In this document: piece after piece, positions 53,456 to 62,684 of the stretch
How positions within the stretch are numbered: the stretch's first letter is position 1
How the letters are laid out: each line of letters begins with the position of its first letter
Assembly: GCA_910587185.1 (NCBI GenBank)
Contig: CAJULY010000006.1
Span: 78,179 to 142,178, forward strand
DNA from: an uncultured Muribaculaceae bacterium
GTDB taxonomy: Bacteria; Bacteroidota; Bacteroidia; Bacteroidales; Muribaculaceae
Length of the DNA stretch: 64,000 nt
Direction: 5' to 3'
Program-made: the position numbers and the translations under genes
The notes under the pieces: generated by a model
What the model saw: the letters and a program-made list of their open reading frames with translations, nothing else
Told to the model about the DNA's origin: nothing
Databases searched by the model: none

Positions 53456-54012
53456 CTGTTTCTCTCCTGAAGGTAGAAGTAACGCCAGAGAGGAGCAAGC
53501 ATAAGCGATTGTTTCATCTCATCTGCCATCATAAGCTCCAGAAGTTCATCGCGAGTCATGACAAGTACTTCGATGTCCTCGGTCGCGTCAAGATGTTGCT
53601 GCTCGGTCTGTTTAACTCCTTTCGCAAGAAAGCAATAGCTGAGGTTGTTGGTGGTTGATGGATTGCCGGAAATAACGCATTGCAGTTCCCATTCGCCGCC
53701 GGTATAGCCTGTTTCCTCGCTCAGTTCTCTTTTGGCAGCATCTATCGGGATCTCCCCCTCCTCAACCACTCCGGCGCAGAGTTCGGTGGAGATCGTTCCG
53801 AGACCATGGCGATACTGGCGTACCATGACGAATTTCCCGTCTTCGGTCAATGCGATGACATTGACCCACGAAGGATATTCGAGGACGTAGAATTCAGGGT
53901 TGATTCTTCCGTCGGGAAGTAAAAGCTTGTCACGGCGTGCTGTGAGCCACGGGCGCCGGATAAGATACTCGCTCTCGATGACCTTCGGTTTTTTTATTTC
54001 ATGCTTTTCCAT
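53446..54012 (-). CDS. NUDIX hydrolase (ADP-ribose pyrophosphatase-like)
   Basis: 188 residues. The NUDIX box GVVEEGEIPIDAAKRELSEETGY (G-x5-E-x7-REUxEExGU pattern) is intact. Upstream helices (RPWLTARRDKLLLPDG) match ADP-ribose or flavin-nucleotide pyrophosphatases. Expected reaction: hydrolysis of a nucleoside diphosphate linked to another group. Promoter -7 element 20 bp before the ATG; shares its transcript with priA. Confidence 0.92.
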   Translation of the reverse strand: MEKHEIKKPKVIESEYLIRRPWLTARRDKLLLPDGRINPEFYVLEYPSWVNVIALTEDGKFVMVRQYRHGLGTISTELCAGVVEEGEIPIDAAKRELSEETGYTGGEWELQCVISGNPSTTNNLSYCFLAKGVKQTEQQHLDATEDIEVLVMTRDELLELMMADEMKQSLMLAPLWRYFYLQERNSCR

Positions 54013-54031
54013 TTTTCTGAAACTATTTCCA

Positions 54032-54039
54032 CAAAGTTA
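54032..54039 (-). promoter_or_regulatory. -7 element of the NUDIX-priA unit
   Basis: TAACTTTG on the minus strand, 20 bp before the ATG. No clear -33 TTTG. Confidence 0.55.
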
Positions 54040-54087
54040 TGTAAAAAGAATGATATGTGCAGCCTGTTGATGAGACAAACTGGATAT

Positions 54088-54121
54088 AAAAAAAGCACCG
54101 GAGTTATTTCCAGTGCTTTTT
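54088..54121 (-). terminator. Intrinsic terminator of tRNA-Pro(GGG)
   Basis: About 14-bp stem (AAAAAAGCACCGGA with TCCAGTGCTTTTT) with one mismatch, directly downstream of the tRNA on the minus strand; the arm that follows the loop ends in a T-run. Confidence 0.85.
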
Positions 54122-54122
54122 G

Positions 54123-54197
54123 TCGGGGTGACAAGATTCGAACTTGCGACCACACGCCCCCCAGACGCGTACTCTAACCGGGCTGAGCTACACCCCG
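54123..54197 (-). tRNA. tRNA-Pro (anticodon GGG)
   Basis: 75 nt on the minus strand: acceptor CGGGGTG with a fully paired CACCCCG, D-arm GCTCAGCCCGGTTAGAGT, anticodon arm CGCGTCTGGGGGGCGTG with anticodon GGG, T-loop AGTTCGAATCT, discriminator A. No CCA encoded. Confidence 0.95.
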
Positions 54198-54213
54198 AAT
54201 CGGTTTTGCGCTG

Positions 54214-54245
54214 CAAAGTTATGCTTTTTTCATAACCTCACCAAA
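54214..54245 (-). promoter_or_regulatory. Promoter of tRNA-Pro(GGG)
   Basis: TTTG (54245-54242), 20 bp, TAACTTTG (54221-54214) on the minus strand, identical in layout to the tRNA-Ser promoter. Confidence 0.8.
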
Positions 54246-54339
54246 TAAAAATGAAGATTTTTTCTCAGTAAAATGAGAACGAACGGTTCAAATGACCGAG
54301 TGACAAAGTATTAATGTTTTGTTAAAAAATGTTGTGGGT

Positions 54340-55557
54340 TCAAATGCTCAGACGCACACTTTCGTCGTCGGCTTCTTGCATCTCAGGTTTTTCAATATAT
54401 TCCATGAATTCCTCCAGCGGGAAAAATTCCTGAACCTCCATTTCGTTCCCAATGTAAACAGATATGGAAATTTGCATTATTTCCGGAATGAGGGGCAATA
54501 TTTCCTTGTAGGACGGTGCATAAAGATCAAGTAGAGTTTCGCGGCTGAATACTTCGTCTCCTAATTCTCCATATTCGTCCTCATCGGCGAACCGTATGCT
54601 GATATGCAGTGTTCCCCCGTCGATCAGATGTGACTGTGACCAGGGCAGACCTTCTTCATTGAATGAGGTGGTCATGGTCGTGTCGATAAGGCTGAGAATC
54701 TGCTGGGTTCTCTCGTCGGTTGCTGCTTCGGGGCCTTTTGCAAGAATCTTTTCCAGTTCATACCACTGGTATGTATAGATTTTCTGGCGTCCGGTAAGAT
54801 CGCTGTAGTCAAGTTTCAGACCTGCCATGCCTAACTCGCGGGCCACATTGAAGACCGATTGCATGAGCATGGACGATTTTCCGGTTTCCGCGATGATGGA
54901 TATAAGCAAAAGTTTCCTCATGTCAAGCCCCGGCGTGTCGTCTTTAAGAAAATCCTGCGGCTCGGAGAAAGTTGTCGCCAGCGTGATATATTTCCCGTCT
55001 ATTCGCGCTTCGCCGTTGAGTACTCCTTCCTCCGGCTCTTTCATTGTCGAGTCGAGCATATCGATAAGTTCGGTTCGCAGTTTCTGAAAGTCGAAACCGA
55101 TACTGCTGACCGGCTTCGTCCTCAAATCTATGAGCTCCTCCGGATTCAGGGATATGTCAATGGAGTCGCCTCTGTCGTTCCTGTAGCGATATACCAGCGT
55201 GCTCTCAGCCTTTCTAAGCAGCTGAGCGAGACGCATTGACGACTCAAGCTGCTTTTCATCACGGTTACAGGCATAGAAGAATCGTCCCATTTCCTGGGAA
55301 GAGGGCATGATTTCATTGCTGTTGAGCTTTACGGTCAGGACGCCGTTCTCATATATGGCGTTCATCTCTATCCTGTCGCCCGTGATTTCGGATATCCGGT
55401 CGTTCATCGGCTGATTCCCGGATAGAAAAACGGCTATCCGGCTGAGCGCCTCGCGTGCTTCCTCTTTTGAAAGATTCTCTATGTCGGGCAATGTTTGGGC
55501 GCCGGAGAAGAGGCCGGCAAGCCATAGAAAAGCTGATAAAATCAATCTTGATTTCAT
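54340..55557 (-). CDS. Exported protein of unknown function (paralogue 1)
   Basis: 405 residues; signal peptide MKSRLILSAFLWLAGLFSGAQ with no lipobox. I do not recognise the family. It aligns along its whole length with the next gene: LSKEEAREALSRI, GRFFYACNRDEKQLESSMRL, VYRYRNDRG, LNPEELIDLRTKPVSSIGFDFQ, ARIDGKYITLATTF and an acidic C-terminal region ending REV. Mixed alpha/beta, no transmembrane helix after the signal, so probably periplasmic or released. 12 bp downstream of paralogue 2 on the same strand, certainly cotranscribed. Function unknown. Confidence 0.75.
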   Translation of the reverse strand: MKSRLILSAFLWLAGLFSGAQTLPDIENLSKEEAREALSRIAVFLSGNQPMNDRISEITGDRIEMNAIYENGVLTVKLNSNEIMPSSQEMGRFFYACNRDEKQLESSMRLAQLLRKAESTLVYRYRNDRGDSIDISLNPEELIDLRTKPVSSIGFDFQKLRTELIDMLDSTMKEPEEGVLNGEARIDGKYITLATTFSEPQDFLKDDTPGLDMRKLLLISIIAETGKSSMLMQSVFNVARELGMAGLKLDYSDLTGRQKIYTYQWYELEKILAKGPEAATDERTQQILSLIDTTMTTSFNEEGLPWSQSHLIDGGTLHISIRFADEDEYGELGDEVFSRETLLDLYAPSYKEILPLIPEIMQISISVYIGNEMEVQEFFPLEEFMEYIEKPEMQEADDESVRLSI

Positions 55558-55569
55558 ATAAGAACAGGT

Positions 55570-56715
55570 TTATCGGATGAATGTTGAACGGGGATAATCG
55601 GTTTGGCGCCGGTTGCCGTCAGTATTTATCAGAAGAGTACGGACTGTGGATATTTCAGGCATCATCGGCAGTAATTGTTTCATAGCTTCCGTGTAGGTCT
55701 TGAGAATATTCTCCTCGGGAGTATTGTCAAGAATTTTGGCGAATGTTTCCGATGGAAAATCATAATTGATGACAAGGATCAGTATCGGAGGTTCTGTACT
55801 GTGCGTGAAGGTGATTCGGTCAGTGGTTTTGGCGACGTCATGAGTCAGAAAATCATCGATTATTTTCAGTTGAGCCTCGGCGGGAGTTGTTTTAGATGCT
55901 TCGAGTGCGAGTCCGTTTAGCTCTTTCCAGTCAAGATTTATGATCCGCTGGTTGCCGACAGGATCGGAGACATTATACTTCACGCCTTGCAGATTCAGTG
56001 CGGCCGCTCCCTTTGCCAGACATTTGAAGAAAAAACTGTTAGGGCTGTTCATGAGAAGATTGGCTATCTGCAGTTTTATGTCATTGTCGAGCCGGGAGTC
56101 CGCCAAAATCGGATGTTCCTTGTCAATGACAGCTTTTAGAGTCAGATAGCGTCCCTCGACGGTCGCTTCTCTAAATCTGTATTGTTTTATGTCAGGACCG
56201 TTGTTCATGTTGCGGTTGAAGATTTCTATGAATTCCGTCAGAATCGCGCTCCTGTCGAAGTTGAGCTCTTCGATGGGTTTGGTCATCAGATTGAAAAACT
56301 CTTCCGGCAGCATGACATACTCCGTGGATCCTGCATCGCCTTTATATCTGTAACCTATGCGATAACCCGCTTTACTGAGAAGGAGCATCAGCTCACGGAT
56401 GTTTTCGGTCTGGCCGGTCTGTCTGTTCGCAGCAATCAGGAATCGGCTGAGTTCAGTTGAGGTAGGTGAGAAATTAGCAAACGTCATCGTGTAGATCATG
56501 GCGTCATTCTCTATCGCTATCGACATGTTCATTTCAACTCCTGTCTTGGCCTTGATGGAATTGACGATTGATTGCTGCATGTTTTCAACGATCATTCCGA
56601 GTATTTCTCTTGCCTGCTCGGGTGAGAGCCGGTCGAGATCGGGGGACTGCGCTGACACGGCTGGAAATAAGACTGTCAGGAGAATGATGGTGACGATAGA
56701 TCGGAAATGTGACAT
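55570..56715 (-). CDS. Exported protein of unknown function (paralogue 2)
   Basis: 381 residues; signal peptide MSHFRSIVTIILLTVLFPAVSAQ. Homologous to paralogue 1 with LSPEQAREILGMI, SRFLIAANRQTGQTENIREL, GYRYKGDAGSTEYV, LPEEFFNLMTKPIEELNFDR and ATVEGRYLTLKAVI. Identity is modest, so the duplication is old. First gene of the pair, with a clear promoter 41 bp upstream, divergent from gyrB. Function unknown. Confidence 0.75.
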   Translation of the reverse strand: MSHFRSIVTIILLTVLFPAVSAQSPDLDRLSPEQAREILGMIVENMQQSIVNSIKAKTGVEMNMSIAIENDAMIYTMTFANFSPTSTELSRFLIAANRQTGQTENIRELMLLLSKAGYRIGYRYKGDAGSTEYVMLPEEFFNLMTKPIEELNFDRSAILTEFIEIFNRNMNNGPDIKQYRFREATVEGRYLTLKAVIDKEHPILADSRLDNDIKLQIANLLMNSPNSFFFKCLAKGAAALNLQGVKYNVSDPVGNQRIINLDWKELNGLALEASKTTPAEAQLKIIDDFLTHDVAKTTDRITFTHSTEPPILILVINYDFPSETFAKILDNTPEENILKTYTEAMKQLLPMMPEISTVRTLLINTDGNRRQTDYPRSTFIR

Positions 56716-56755
56716 ATCAATGGCCGTTTTTTCGAATGGATTGGAGTGGTCATCG

Positions 56756-56786
56756 CAAAGATAGACAGAAATTGTTGCCCATGCAA
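56756..56786 (-). promoter_or_regulatory. Promoter of the paralogous secreted pair
   Basis: TTG (56786-56784), 20 bp, TATCTTTG (56763-56756) on the minus strand. Back-to-back with the gyrB promoter. Confidence 0.75.
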
Positions 56787-56794
56787 GAACCGGA

Positions 56795-56826
56795 CTTGCA
56801 CAAACCCGAAAAAATTAGTAATTTTG
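56795..56826 (+). promoter_or_regulatory. Promoter of gyrB
   Basis: CTTG (56795-56798), 20 bp, TAATTTTG (56819-56826), with a leader of about 60 nt. Confidence 0.75.
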
Positions 56827-56891
56827 TTTGCTTTTTTACATGCGCTCAGACATGGAAAAATGCTTTCCTATCTTAAAAATAAGAAAATAAT

Positions 56892-58823
56892 ATGTCAGAA
56901 AAAGAAGAAGAGTATAGCGCCAGTAATATTCAAGTGCTTGAAGGTCTTGAAGCCGTACGCAAGCGTCCGGCCATGTATATCGGAGATATATCCGTGAAAG
57001 GTCTTCACCATTTGGTGTATGAGGTTGTTGATAATTCGATTGATGAGGCGCTCGCCGGTTTCGCTACCCATATAGATGTGACAGTTAATGAGGACAATTC
57101 GATAACTGTTGTTGACAACGGGCGAGGTATTCCGGTAGATATGCATGAGAAGGAGCATAAAAGCGCCCTTGAGGTCGTGTTGACTGTGCTTCATGCCGGT
57201 GGTAAGTTTGACAAAGGCAGCTATAAGGTTTCGGGCGGTCTCCACGGCGTAGGTGTTTCTTGCGTTAACGCCCTTTCAACCTATCTGCGTGCTGAAGTCC
57301 ACCGCGACGGAAAAGCATACGTTCAGGAATATTCCTGCGGTAAACCGACCACCGAACTTCGCGTCGTGGGTGACAGCGATCATACAGGCACAATGATAAC
57401 ATTTAAGCCGGATGCCTCGATTTTCACCGTAACTGTCTATGATTACGGAACTTTGGCAAACCGACTGCGTGATCTGGCATATCTTAATGCCGGCATCACC
57501 CTGACCCTTAAAGATATGCGCGAGGTCAACGAAAAAGGAGAACCGCGCAGCGAAACTTTCTTTTCCGAAAACGGACTCAAGGAATTCGTTCAATATATCG
57601 ACTCCAACAAGGAACCCCTGATAGAGGATGTCATTCATCTGAACACCGAGCGTTCCGGAATTCCTGTCGAGGTTGCTTTGACATATAACACATCCTACAA
57701 CGAGAACGTCTATTCTTTTGTAAACAACATAAATACGATAGAGGGCGGTACGCATCTGACCGGTTTCCGCCGCGGCCTGACGATGACGTTGAAGAAATAT
57801 GCCGAAGATGCCAAGATGCTTGAGAAGGAGAAAGTCGAGGTAGCCAGCGATGACTTCCGTGAAGGTCTTACGGCTGTGGTTTCCGTCAAGGTTATGGAAC
57901 CTCAGTTCGAAGGTCAGACGAAGACAAAACTCGGCAACAATGAAGTCATGGGTGCAGTTCAGACTGCTGTCAGCGACGCATTGAGAACTTATCTCGAAGA
58001 GCATCCCCGTGAGGCCAAGACTATTGTAGAAAAGGTTATTCTGGCAGCAAAGGCCCGTTACGCAGCCCGCAACGCCCGCGAGAAAGTCCTTAGAAAATCA
58101 CCTCTTACCGGAGGCGGTCTTCCCGGCAAACTCGCCGACTGTTCGAGCCGTCACGCCGAGGACTGCGAGCTGTTCCTTGTCGAGGGAGACTCGGCAGGGG
58201 GAACCGCAAAACAGGGTCGCGACCGTCAGTTCCAGGCTATCCTTCCTCTCCGTGGAAAAATCCTCAACGTTGAGAAAGCCATGGACCACAAGATTTTCGA
58301 CAATCAGGAAATCACATCTCTTTTCCGGGCGATGCGAGTCAGCATTGGAACGGAAGATGATCCCAAGGCTGTCAACATATCCAAGCTCGCCTATCACAAG
58401 ATCATTATCATGACTGATGCCGATGTGGACGGATCCCATATCGCCACGCTGCTCATGACATTCTTCTTCCGCCGTATGCGCCCCGTCATAGAAAACGGTT
58501 ATCTCTATCTTGCCACTCCGCCTTTGTTCAAATGCATGCGTGGAAAGACCGAGGAATATTGCTGGACGGAACAACAGGTTCAGAAGTTCATCATGGAACA
58601 CGGTGACAAGACAAAGGTACAGCGTTACAAAGGTCTTGGTGAAATGAGCGCTCAGGAATTGCGTGACACCACCATGTCTCCTGAACATCGTCTGCTGAAG
58701 CAGGTGAGAATCAGCGATGCTGCTGAAGCCGACAGGATATTCTCGATGCTCATGGGCGAGGATGTCGCACCGCGCCGTGATTTCATCGAAGCCAACGCCA
58801 ATTACGCGAATATCGACGCATAA
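56892..58823 (+). CDS. gyrB: DNA gyrase subunit B
   Basis: 643 residues. GHKL ATPase: EVVDNSIDEALAGF, DNGRGIPVDMH and GGLHGVGVSCVNALS; TOPRIM: VEGDSAGGTAKQGRDR and TDADVDGSHIATLLMT; the C-terminal KGLGEMSAQELRDTTM motif is typical of GyrB. Introduces negative supercoils with GyrA. Length is the short Bacteroidota form without the E. coli insertion. Monocistronic. Confidence 0.97.
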   Translation: MSEKEEEYSASNIQVLEGLEAVRKRPAMYIGDISVKGLHHLVYEVVDNSIDEALAGFATHIDVTVNEDNSITVVDNGRGIPVDMHEKEHKSALEVVLTVLHAGGKFDKGSYKVSGGLHGVGVSCVNALSTYLRAEVHRDGKAYVQEYSCGKPTTELRVVGDSDHTGTMITFKPDASIFTVTVYDYGTLANRLRDLAYLNAGITLTLKDMREVNEKGEPRSETFFSENGLKEFVQYIDSNKEPLIEDVIHLNTERSGIPVEVALTYNTSYNENVYSFVNNINTIEGGTHLTGFRRGLTMTLKKYAEDAKMLEKEKVEVASDDFREGLTAVVSVKVMEPQFEGQTKTKLGNNEVMGAVQTAVSDALRTYLEEHPREAKTIVEKVILAAKARYAARNAREKVLRKSPLTGGGLPGKLADCSSRHAEDCELFLVEGDSAGGTAKQGRDRQFQAILPLRGKILNVEKAMDHKIFDNQEITSLFRAMRVSIGTEDDPKAVNISKLAYHKIIIMTDADVDGSHIATLLMTFFFRRMRPVIENGYLYLATPPLFKCMRGKTEEYCWTEQQVQKFIMEHGDKTKVQRYKGLGEMSAQELRDTTMSPEHRLLKQVRISDAAEADRIFSMLMGEDVAPRRDFIEANANYANIDA

Positions 58824-58916
58824 ATCACGAAAGGGCCTCTCTCCACTTTAAACTCTCTTCCCTTTATGGGCGTTATTGAATAGAGACCGTCTATATTTTA
58901 TCTTATACCTTCACTC

Positions 58917-61193
58917 ATGGCCAAAAAAAAATCCCCGGCATCATCACGGCGTGCAGCTTCAAAGGAGTTGCGCGAGGAAGTGCTTAACTATATTTCGCGT
59001 CAAGGATCGTCCACCTTTAATTATAAGCAGGTCGCATTTGCTCTTGGCGCCACAGGCTCGTCGATTCATCGTGCGATCACTTTGCTGCTCGCTGAGCTGG
59101 CGTTTGACGGAGACCTAATTGAGGTTTCTCCCGGCAAATATAAATCTCCTCAGCGCAACAATGTGACAACCGGAGTGTTCGTCCGCAGGGCGAACGGGAA
59201 AAACAGCGTGATAACCGATGCTGACGGAGAGTCCATTATGGTGGCGGAGCGTAATTCGATGCATGCTTTGAACGGTGACAAGGTCAGGATAAATATTGCC
59301 GCTCGTCGCCGTGGCGTGGAGCCCGAAGCCCAGGTGATAGAGATTATCGAGGAAAAAGACCAGACGTTTATCGGCACTCTTCAGGTTGACAGGCACATGG
59401 CTTTTCTTGAGACGGATTCTAAATTCCTCGCCAATGATATAATGATTCCCCGCGCAAAACTCAAGGGAGGCAAGCAGGGAGACAAGGCGATTGTCAGAAT
59501 CACTTCCTGGCCCGAGGATGACAAGAATCCCCTGGGAGAGGTGGTTGATATTCTTGGAAAAACAGGCGAGAACACAACGGAAATGCACGCTATCCTCGCT
59601 GAATTCGGATTGCCCTACCGGTATCCGGAGAATGTTGACAAGGCTGCCCAGAAGATTGACGCCGGGATAACCCCGGAGGAAGTAGCCGCCAGGATAGACA
59701 TGCGTGATGTACTGACCTTTACAATTGACCCTCGCGATGCGAAGGATTTCGATGATGCTCTTTCAATCCGGAAGCTCTCTGACGGGAACTACGAGGTCGG
59801 AGTCCACATTGCCGACGTCACCCACTATGTGCATCCCGATACGCTTCTTGATAAAGAAGCCCAGAAGCGGGCCACATCGGTCTATCTTGTTGACCGGGTT
59901 GTCCCCATGCTACCCGAGCATCTTTCCAACGGGATCTGCTCCTTGCGTCCTGATGAGGACAAGCTCACGTTTTCATGCATATTCACCATGGATGCTAAGG
60001 CAAATGTGTTGTCTCATAAGATCGCGCGCACGGTAACACGCTCCAACCGGCGTTTCACCTATGAGGAGGCGCAGCAGATCATAGAGACCGGCATAGGAGA
60101 TTATGCTGAAGAAATTCTTACACTTAACGAAATGGCTCAGGCTTTGCGCAAGGCCCGCTATGACAACGGTTCTGTTGAGTTCGACCGCGCGGAGGTAAGA
60201 TTTGATGTCGATGAGACCGGTCATCCTGTAAGCGTGTTTTTCAAAGAATCCAAAGAGGCAAATAAGCTCATTGAGGAGTTCATGCTTCTTGCGAACAAAA
60301 CGGTTGCGACTGAAATAGGAAAACCGGCAGGACATAAGAAACCGAAAGCGTTTGTCTATCGTATTCATGACATGCCGGATCCGGGCAAGCTTGCCGATCT
60401 TTCAAAAATAGCCCGCACATTCGGGTTTAAGGTAAAAGAAACCGGTTCGTCACGCGAGGTTAACCGTTCGATAAACCGCATGCTCGCTGATGTCAAAGGT
60501 CGCGGTGAGGAAAATTTCCTTTCAACACTCGCCATACGTTCTATGGCCAAGGCGATCTACTCGACGACGAATGTCGGACACTACGGACTCGCTTTTGACT
60601 ATTATACCCACTTCACGTCTCCCATCCGCCGTTATCCCGACATGATGGTTCACCGTCTGCTTGACCGTTATCTATCGGGAGGACGTTCGGTGAATCAGGC
60701 CAAGCTTGAAGAGCAGTGCAAACATTCATCTGATATGGAGCAGCTTGCCGCTAATGCCGAACGTGCATCGATAAAATATAAGCAGGTCGAATTCATGGGT
60801 GACCACATGGGTGAGGTCTATACAGGTGTCATTTCAGGAGTGACTGAATGGGGCCTTTATGTGGAACTTGATGAGAATCTCTGCGAAGGTCTTGTCCCTG
60901 TGCGTGATCTTGCCGATGATTATTATGATTTCGACGAAAAGAATTATTGTCTGATCGGACGGCGTCACGGAACCCGTTATCGTTTGGGAGATAACGTAAA
61001 AGTCAAGGTCGCGCGCGCCAATCTCGAGCGTAAGCAGCTTGATTTTCTGCTTGTTGATGACCGTGGCCACGGTCCCGGCGAGGATGATCTCGGTTCCACC
61101 GCATCTGTAAAGGAAACCCTCCGCAATGGAGGAAAAGGAAAATCTTCAGGAAACCGTAAGCAGAAAACCCGCACCCGTTCGCGCAAAAAATAA
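58917..61193 (+). CDS. rnr: Ribonuclease R
   Basis: 758 residues. Cold-shock/OB domains in the first about 230 residues, the RNB catalytic domain about 260-600 with TIDPRDAKDFDDALS (metal-binding aspartates) and DFYYTHFTSPIRRYPDMMVH, and an S1 domain about 640-725 (GVISGVTEWGLYVEL). The Lys/Arg-rich tail (KSSGNRKQKTRTRSRKK) is typical. RNase R degrades structured RNA 3' to 5'. The start is the ATG at 58917 (MAKKKSPASSRR). Followed 3 bp later by folB. Confidence 0.96.
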   Translation: MAKKKSPASSRRAASKELREEVLNYISRQGSSTFNYKQVAFALGATGSSIHRAITLLLAELAFDGDLIEVSPGKYKSPQRNNVTTGVFVRRANGKNSVITDADGESIMVAERNSMHALNGDKVRINIAARRRGVEPEAQVIEIIEEKDQTFIGTLQVDRHMAFLETDSKFLANDIMIPRAKLKGGKQGDKAIVRITSWPEDDKNPLGEVVDILGKTGENTTEMHAILAEFGLPYRYPENVDKAAQKIDAGITPEEVAARIDMRDVLTFTIDPRDAKDFDDALSIRKLSDGNYEVGVHIADVTHYVHPDTLLDKEAQKRATSVYLVDRVVPMLPEHLSNGICSLRPDEDKLTFSCIFTMDAKANVLSHKIARTVTRSNRRFTYEEAQQIIETGIGDYAEEILTLNEMAQALRKARYDNGSVEFDRAEVRFDVDETGHPVSVFFKESKEANKLIEEFMLLANKTVATEIGKPAGHKKPKAFVYRIHDMPDPGKLADLSKIARTFGFKVKETGSSREVNRSINRMLADVKGRGEENFLSTLAIRSMAKAIYSTTNVGHYGLAFDYYTHFTSPIRRYPDMMVHRLLDRYLSGGRSVNQAKLEEQCKHSSDMEQLAANAERASIKYKQVEFMGDHMGEVYTGVISGVTEWGLYVELDENLCEGLVPVRDLADDYYDFDEKNYCLIGRRHGTRYRLGDNVKVKVARANLERKQLDFLLVDDRGHGPGEDDLGSTASVKETLRNGGKGKSSGNRKQKTRTRSRKK

Positions 61194-61196
61194 ATA

Positions 61197-61553
61197 ATGG
61201 TAACGATAGAGGTAGTGCGCCTTTCAGTCCATGCTTTCCATGGAGTAGGGGAGCAGGAGCGTCTTGTCGGAAACGATTTCGAGGTTTCTGTCTCTCTGGA
61301 CTATGCGCCTGCTGAAAAGGCGGTTGTTACGGATGATTTGGATTCAACGCTGGATTATGGTGAACTCATTGAAATCATACGCAATGTGATGGCCATCCCT
61401 TCACGGCTGCTCGAACATGTCTGCGGACGCATGAAAGATGCGGTCATGGAGCGTTTTCCGGCGGTCTCCGGCGGAAAAATTAAAATAGCCAAGTTGTTGC
61501 CTCCGGTTCCCGGGACACAGTTGGGTGAAGCTGCTGTGATTCTTGTTTGGTGA
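61197..61553 (+). CDS. folB: Dihydroneopterin aldolase
   Basis: 118 residues. Folate pathway: 7,8-dihydroneopterin to 6-hydroxymethyl-dihydropterin plus glycolaldehyde. The family fold is recognisable from HAFHGVGEQERLVGNDFEV, LDYGELIEIIRNVM and KLLPPVPGTQLGEAAVIL. Almost fused to rnr by spacing (3 bp). The -33 box of the next promoter lies in its last codons. Confidence 0.93.
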   Translation: MVTIEVVRLSVHAFHGVGEQERLVGNDFEVSVSLDYAPAEKAVVTDDLDSTLDYGELIEIIRNVMAIPSRLLEHVCGRMKDAVMERFPAVSGGKIKIAKLLPPVPGTQLGEAAVILVW

Positions 61554-61577
61554 ATTGAAAAATTATTGCTAAGTTTG
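61546..61577 (+). promoter_or_regulatory. Promoter of the aldose 1-epimerase unit
   Basis: TTTG (61546-61549), 20 bp, TAAGTTTG (61570-61577). The leader includes TGATTTAAATCAATTCA, a near match to the second half of the 42-bp motif. Confidence 0.75.
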
Positions 61578-61619
61578 CGTAATGATTTAAATCAATTCAC
61601 TCAAATGTAATTGGGAACC

Positions 61620-62663
61620 ATGAAAATAACGAAGAAAATTGTTGAGTCGCAGCATGGCGACATTACTCTTTACACTTTGACGAACGTTTCAGGCGCCAGT
61701 GTTGTGCTTTCATCTCTTGGTGCAGGCATTGTCAGCGTGAGCGTCCCGGATAAGGATGGAAAACTTGAAAATGTCGCTTTAGGTTATGCGAATCCTGCGG
61801 ATTATATGGCTGACGGACCTTGTGCTGGAAAAGTCCCCGGACGTTATGCCAACCGAATTGCCGGAGGAAAGCTGCGCGTTGACGGTAAAGATTACCAGCT
61901 TGCCATAAACAACGGACCTAATGCACTGCATGGAGGTCCCACAGGTTTTCAGAACCGCATCTGGAATTCGCGGATTGCAGGTGACACCGTCGTGTTTTAT
62001 CGCACAAGTCCTGACGGGGAAGAGAATTTCCCCGGAACTGTTGAAGTGGAGGCTGCTTATACATGGAGTGATTCAAATACCCTTACTCTTGAACTGACAG
62101 CGACTACCGATGCTGCAACAGTTGTCAATCTGACCAATCACTGTTACTGGAACCTTGAAGGAGAGAATGCCGGCTCAGTACTTGACCATACTCTTTATCT
62201 TGCAGCCTCGCGTTATCTGCCGACGGATTCCACTCTTATTCCTACCGGTGAGATGGCTCCTGTCGAAGGAACTCCCATGGATTTCACTGAACCTAAGACT
62301 CTTGGCCGCGATATCAAGGAGGACTTTAAGGCGCTTGAGTATGGTAAAGGATATGATAATTGCTGGGTGATTGATTCATATACCCGTGGCGCGATGAAAA
62401 CGGCTGCGGTTCTGGAGGCGCCTCATTCGGGGCGTGTCCTTGAAGTCGCAACAACTCAGCCTGCCGTGCAGATATATACAGGAAACTGGCTCGCCGGCTG
62501 CCCGAAGAATGTTGAAGGCCGTTCGTATGATGACTACGACGGAGTGGCTATCGAGTGTCAGGGAATGCCTGATTCTCCCCACCATTCAGATTTCCCTTCC
62601 ATGCAGTTGTATCCGGGTGAGGTCTATAATGAAATAATAGAATTTAAATTTTCAACTAAATAA
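61620..62663 (+). CDS. Aldose 1-epimerase (galactose mutarotase)
   Basis: 347 residues from the ATG at 61620 (an upstream in-frame TTG would add three residues). Interconverts alpha and beta anomers of galactose and other aldoses. Motifs NGPNALHGGPTGFQNRIW and VNLTNHCYWNLEG carry the substrate histidines, with the catalytic Glu in GVAIECQGMPDSP. No signal peptide. First gene of a two-gene unit. Confidence 0.93.
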   Translation: MKITKKIVESQHGDITLYTLTNVSGASVVLSSLGAGIVSVSVPDKDGKLENVALGYANPADYMADGPCAGKVPGRYANRIAGGKLRVDGKDYQLAINNGPNALHGGPTGFQNRIWNSRIAGDTVVFYRTSPDGEENFPGTVEVEAAYTWSDSNTLTLELTATTDAATVVNLTNHCYWNLEGENAGSVLDHTLYLAASRYLPTDSTLIPTGEMAPVEGTPMDFTEPKTLGRDIKEDFKALEYGKGYDNCWVIDSYTRGAMKTAAVLEAPHSGRVLEVATTQPAVQIYTGNWLAGCPKNVEGRSYDDYDGVAIECQGMPDSPHHSDFPSMQLYPGEVYNEIIEFKFSTK

Positions 62664-62684
62664 CAATTTCAATAAACTCTTGCA

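Noticed and set aside
57276..58004. A 242-codon frame on the minus strand opposite gyrB
   Set aside because: Antisense to GyrB ATPase motifs.
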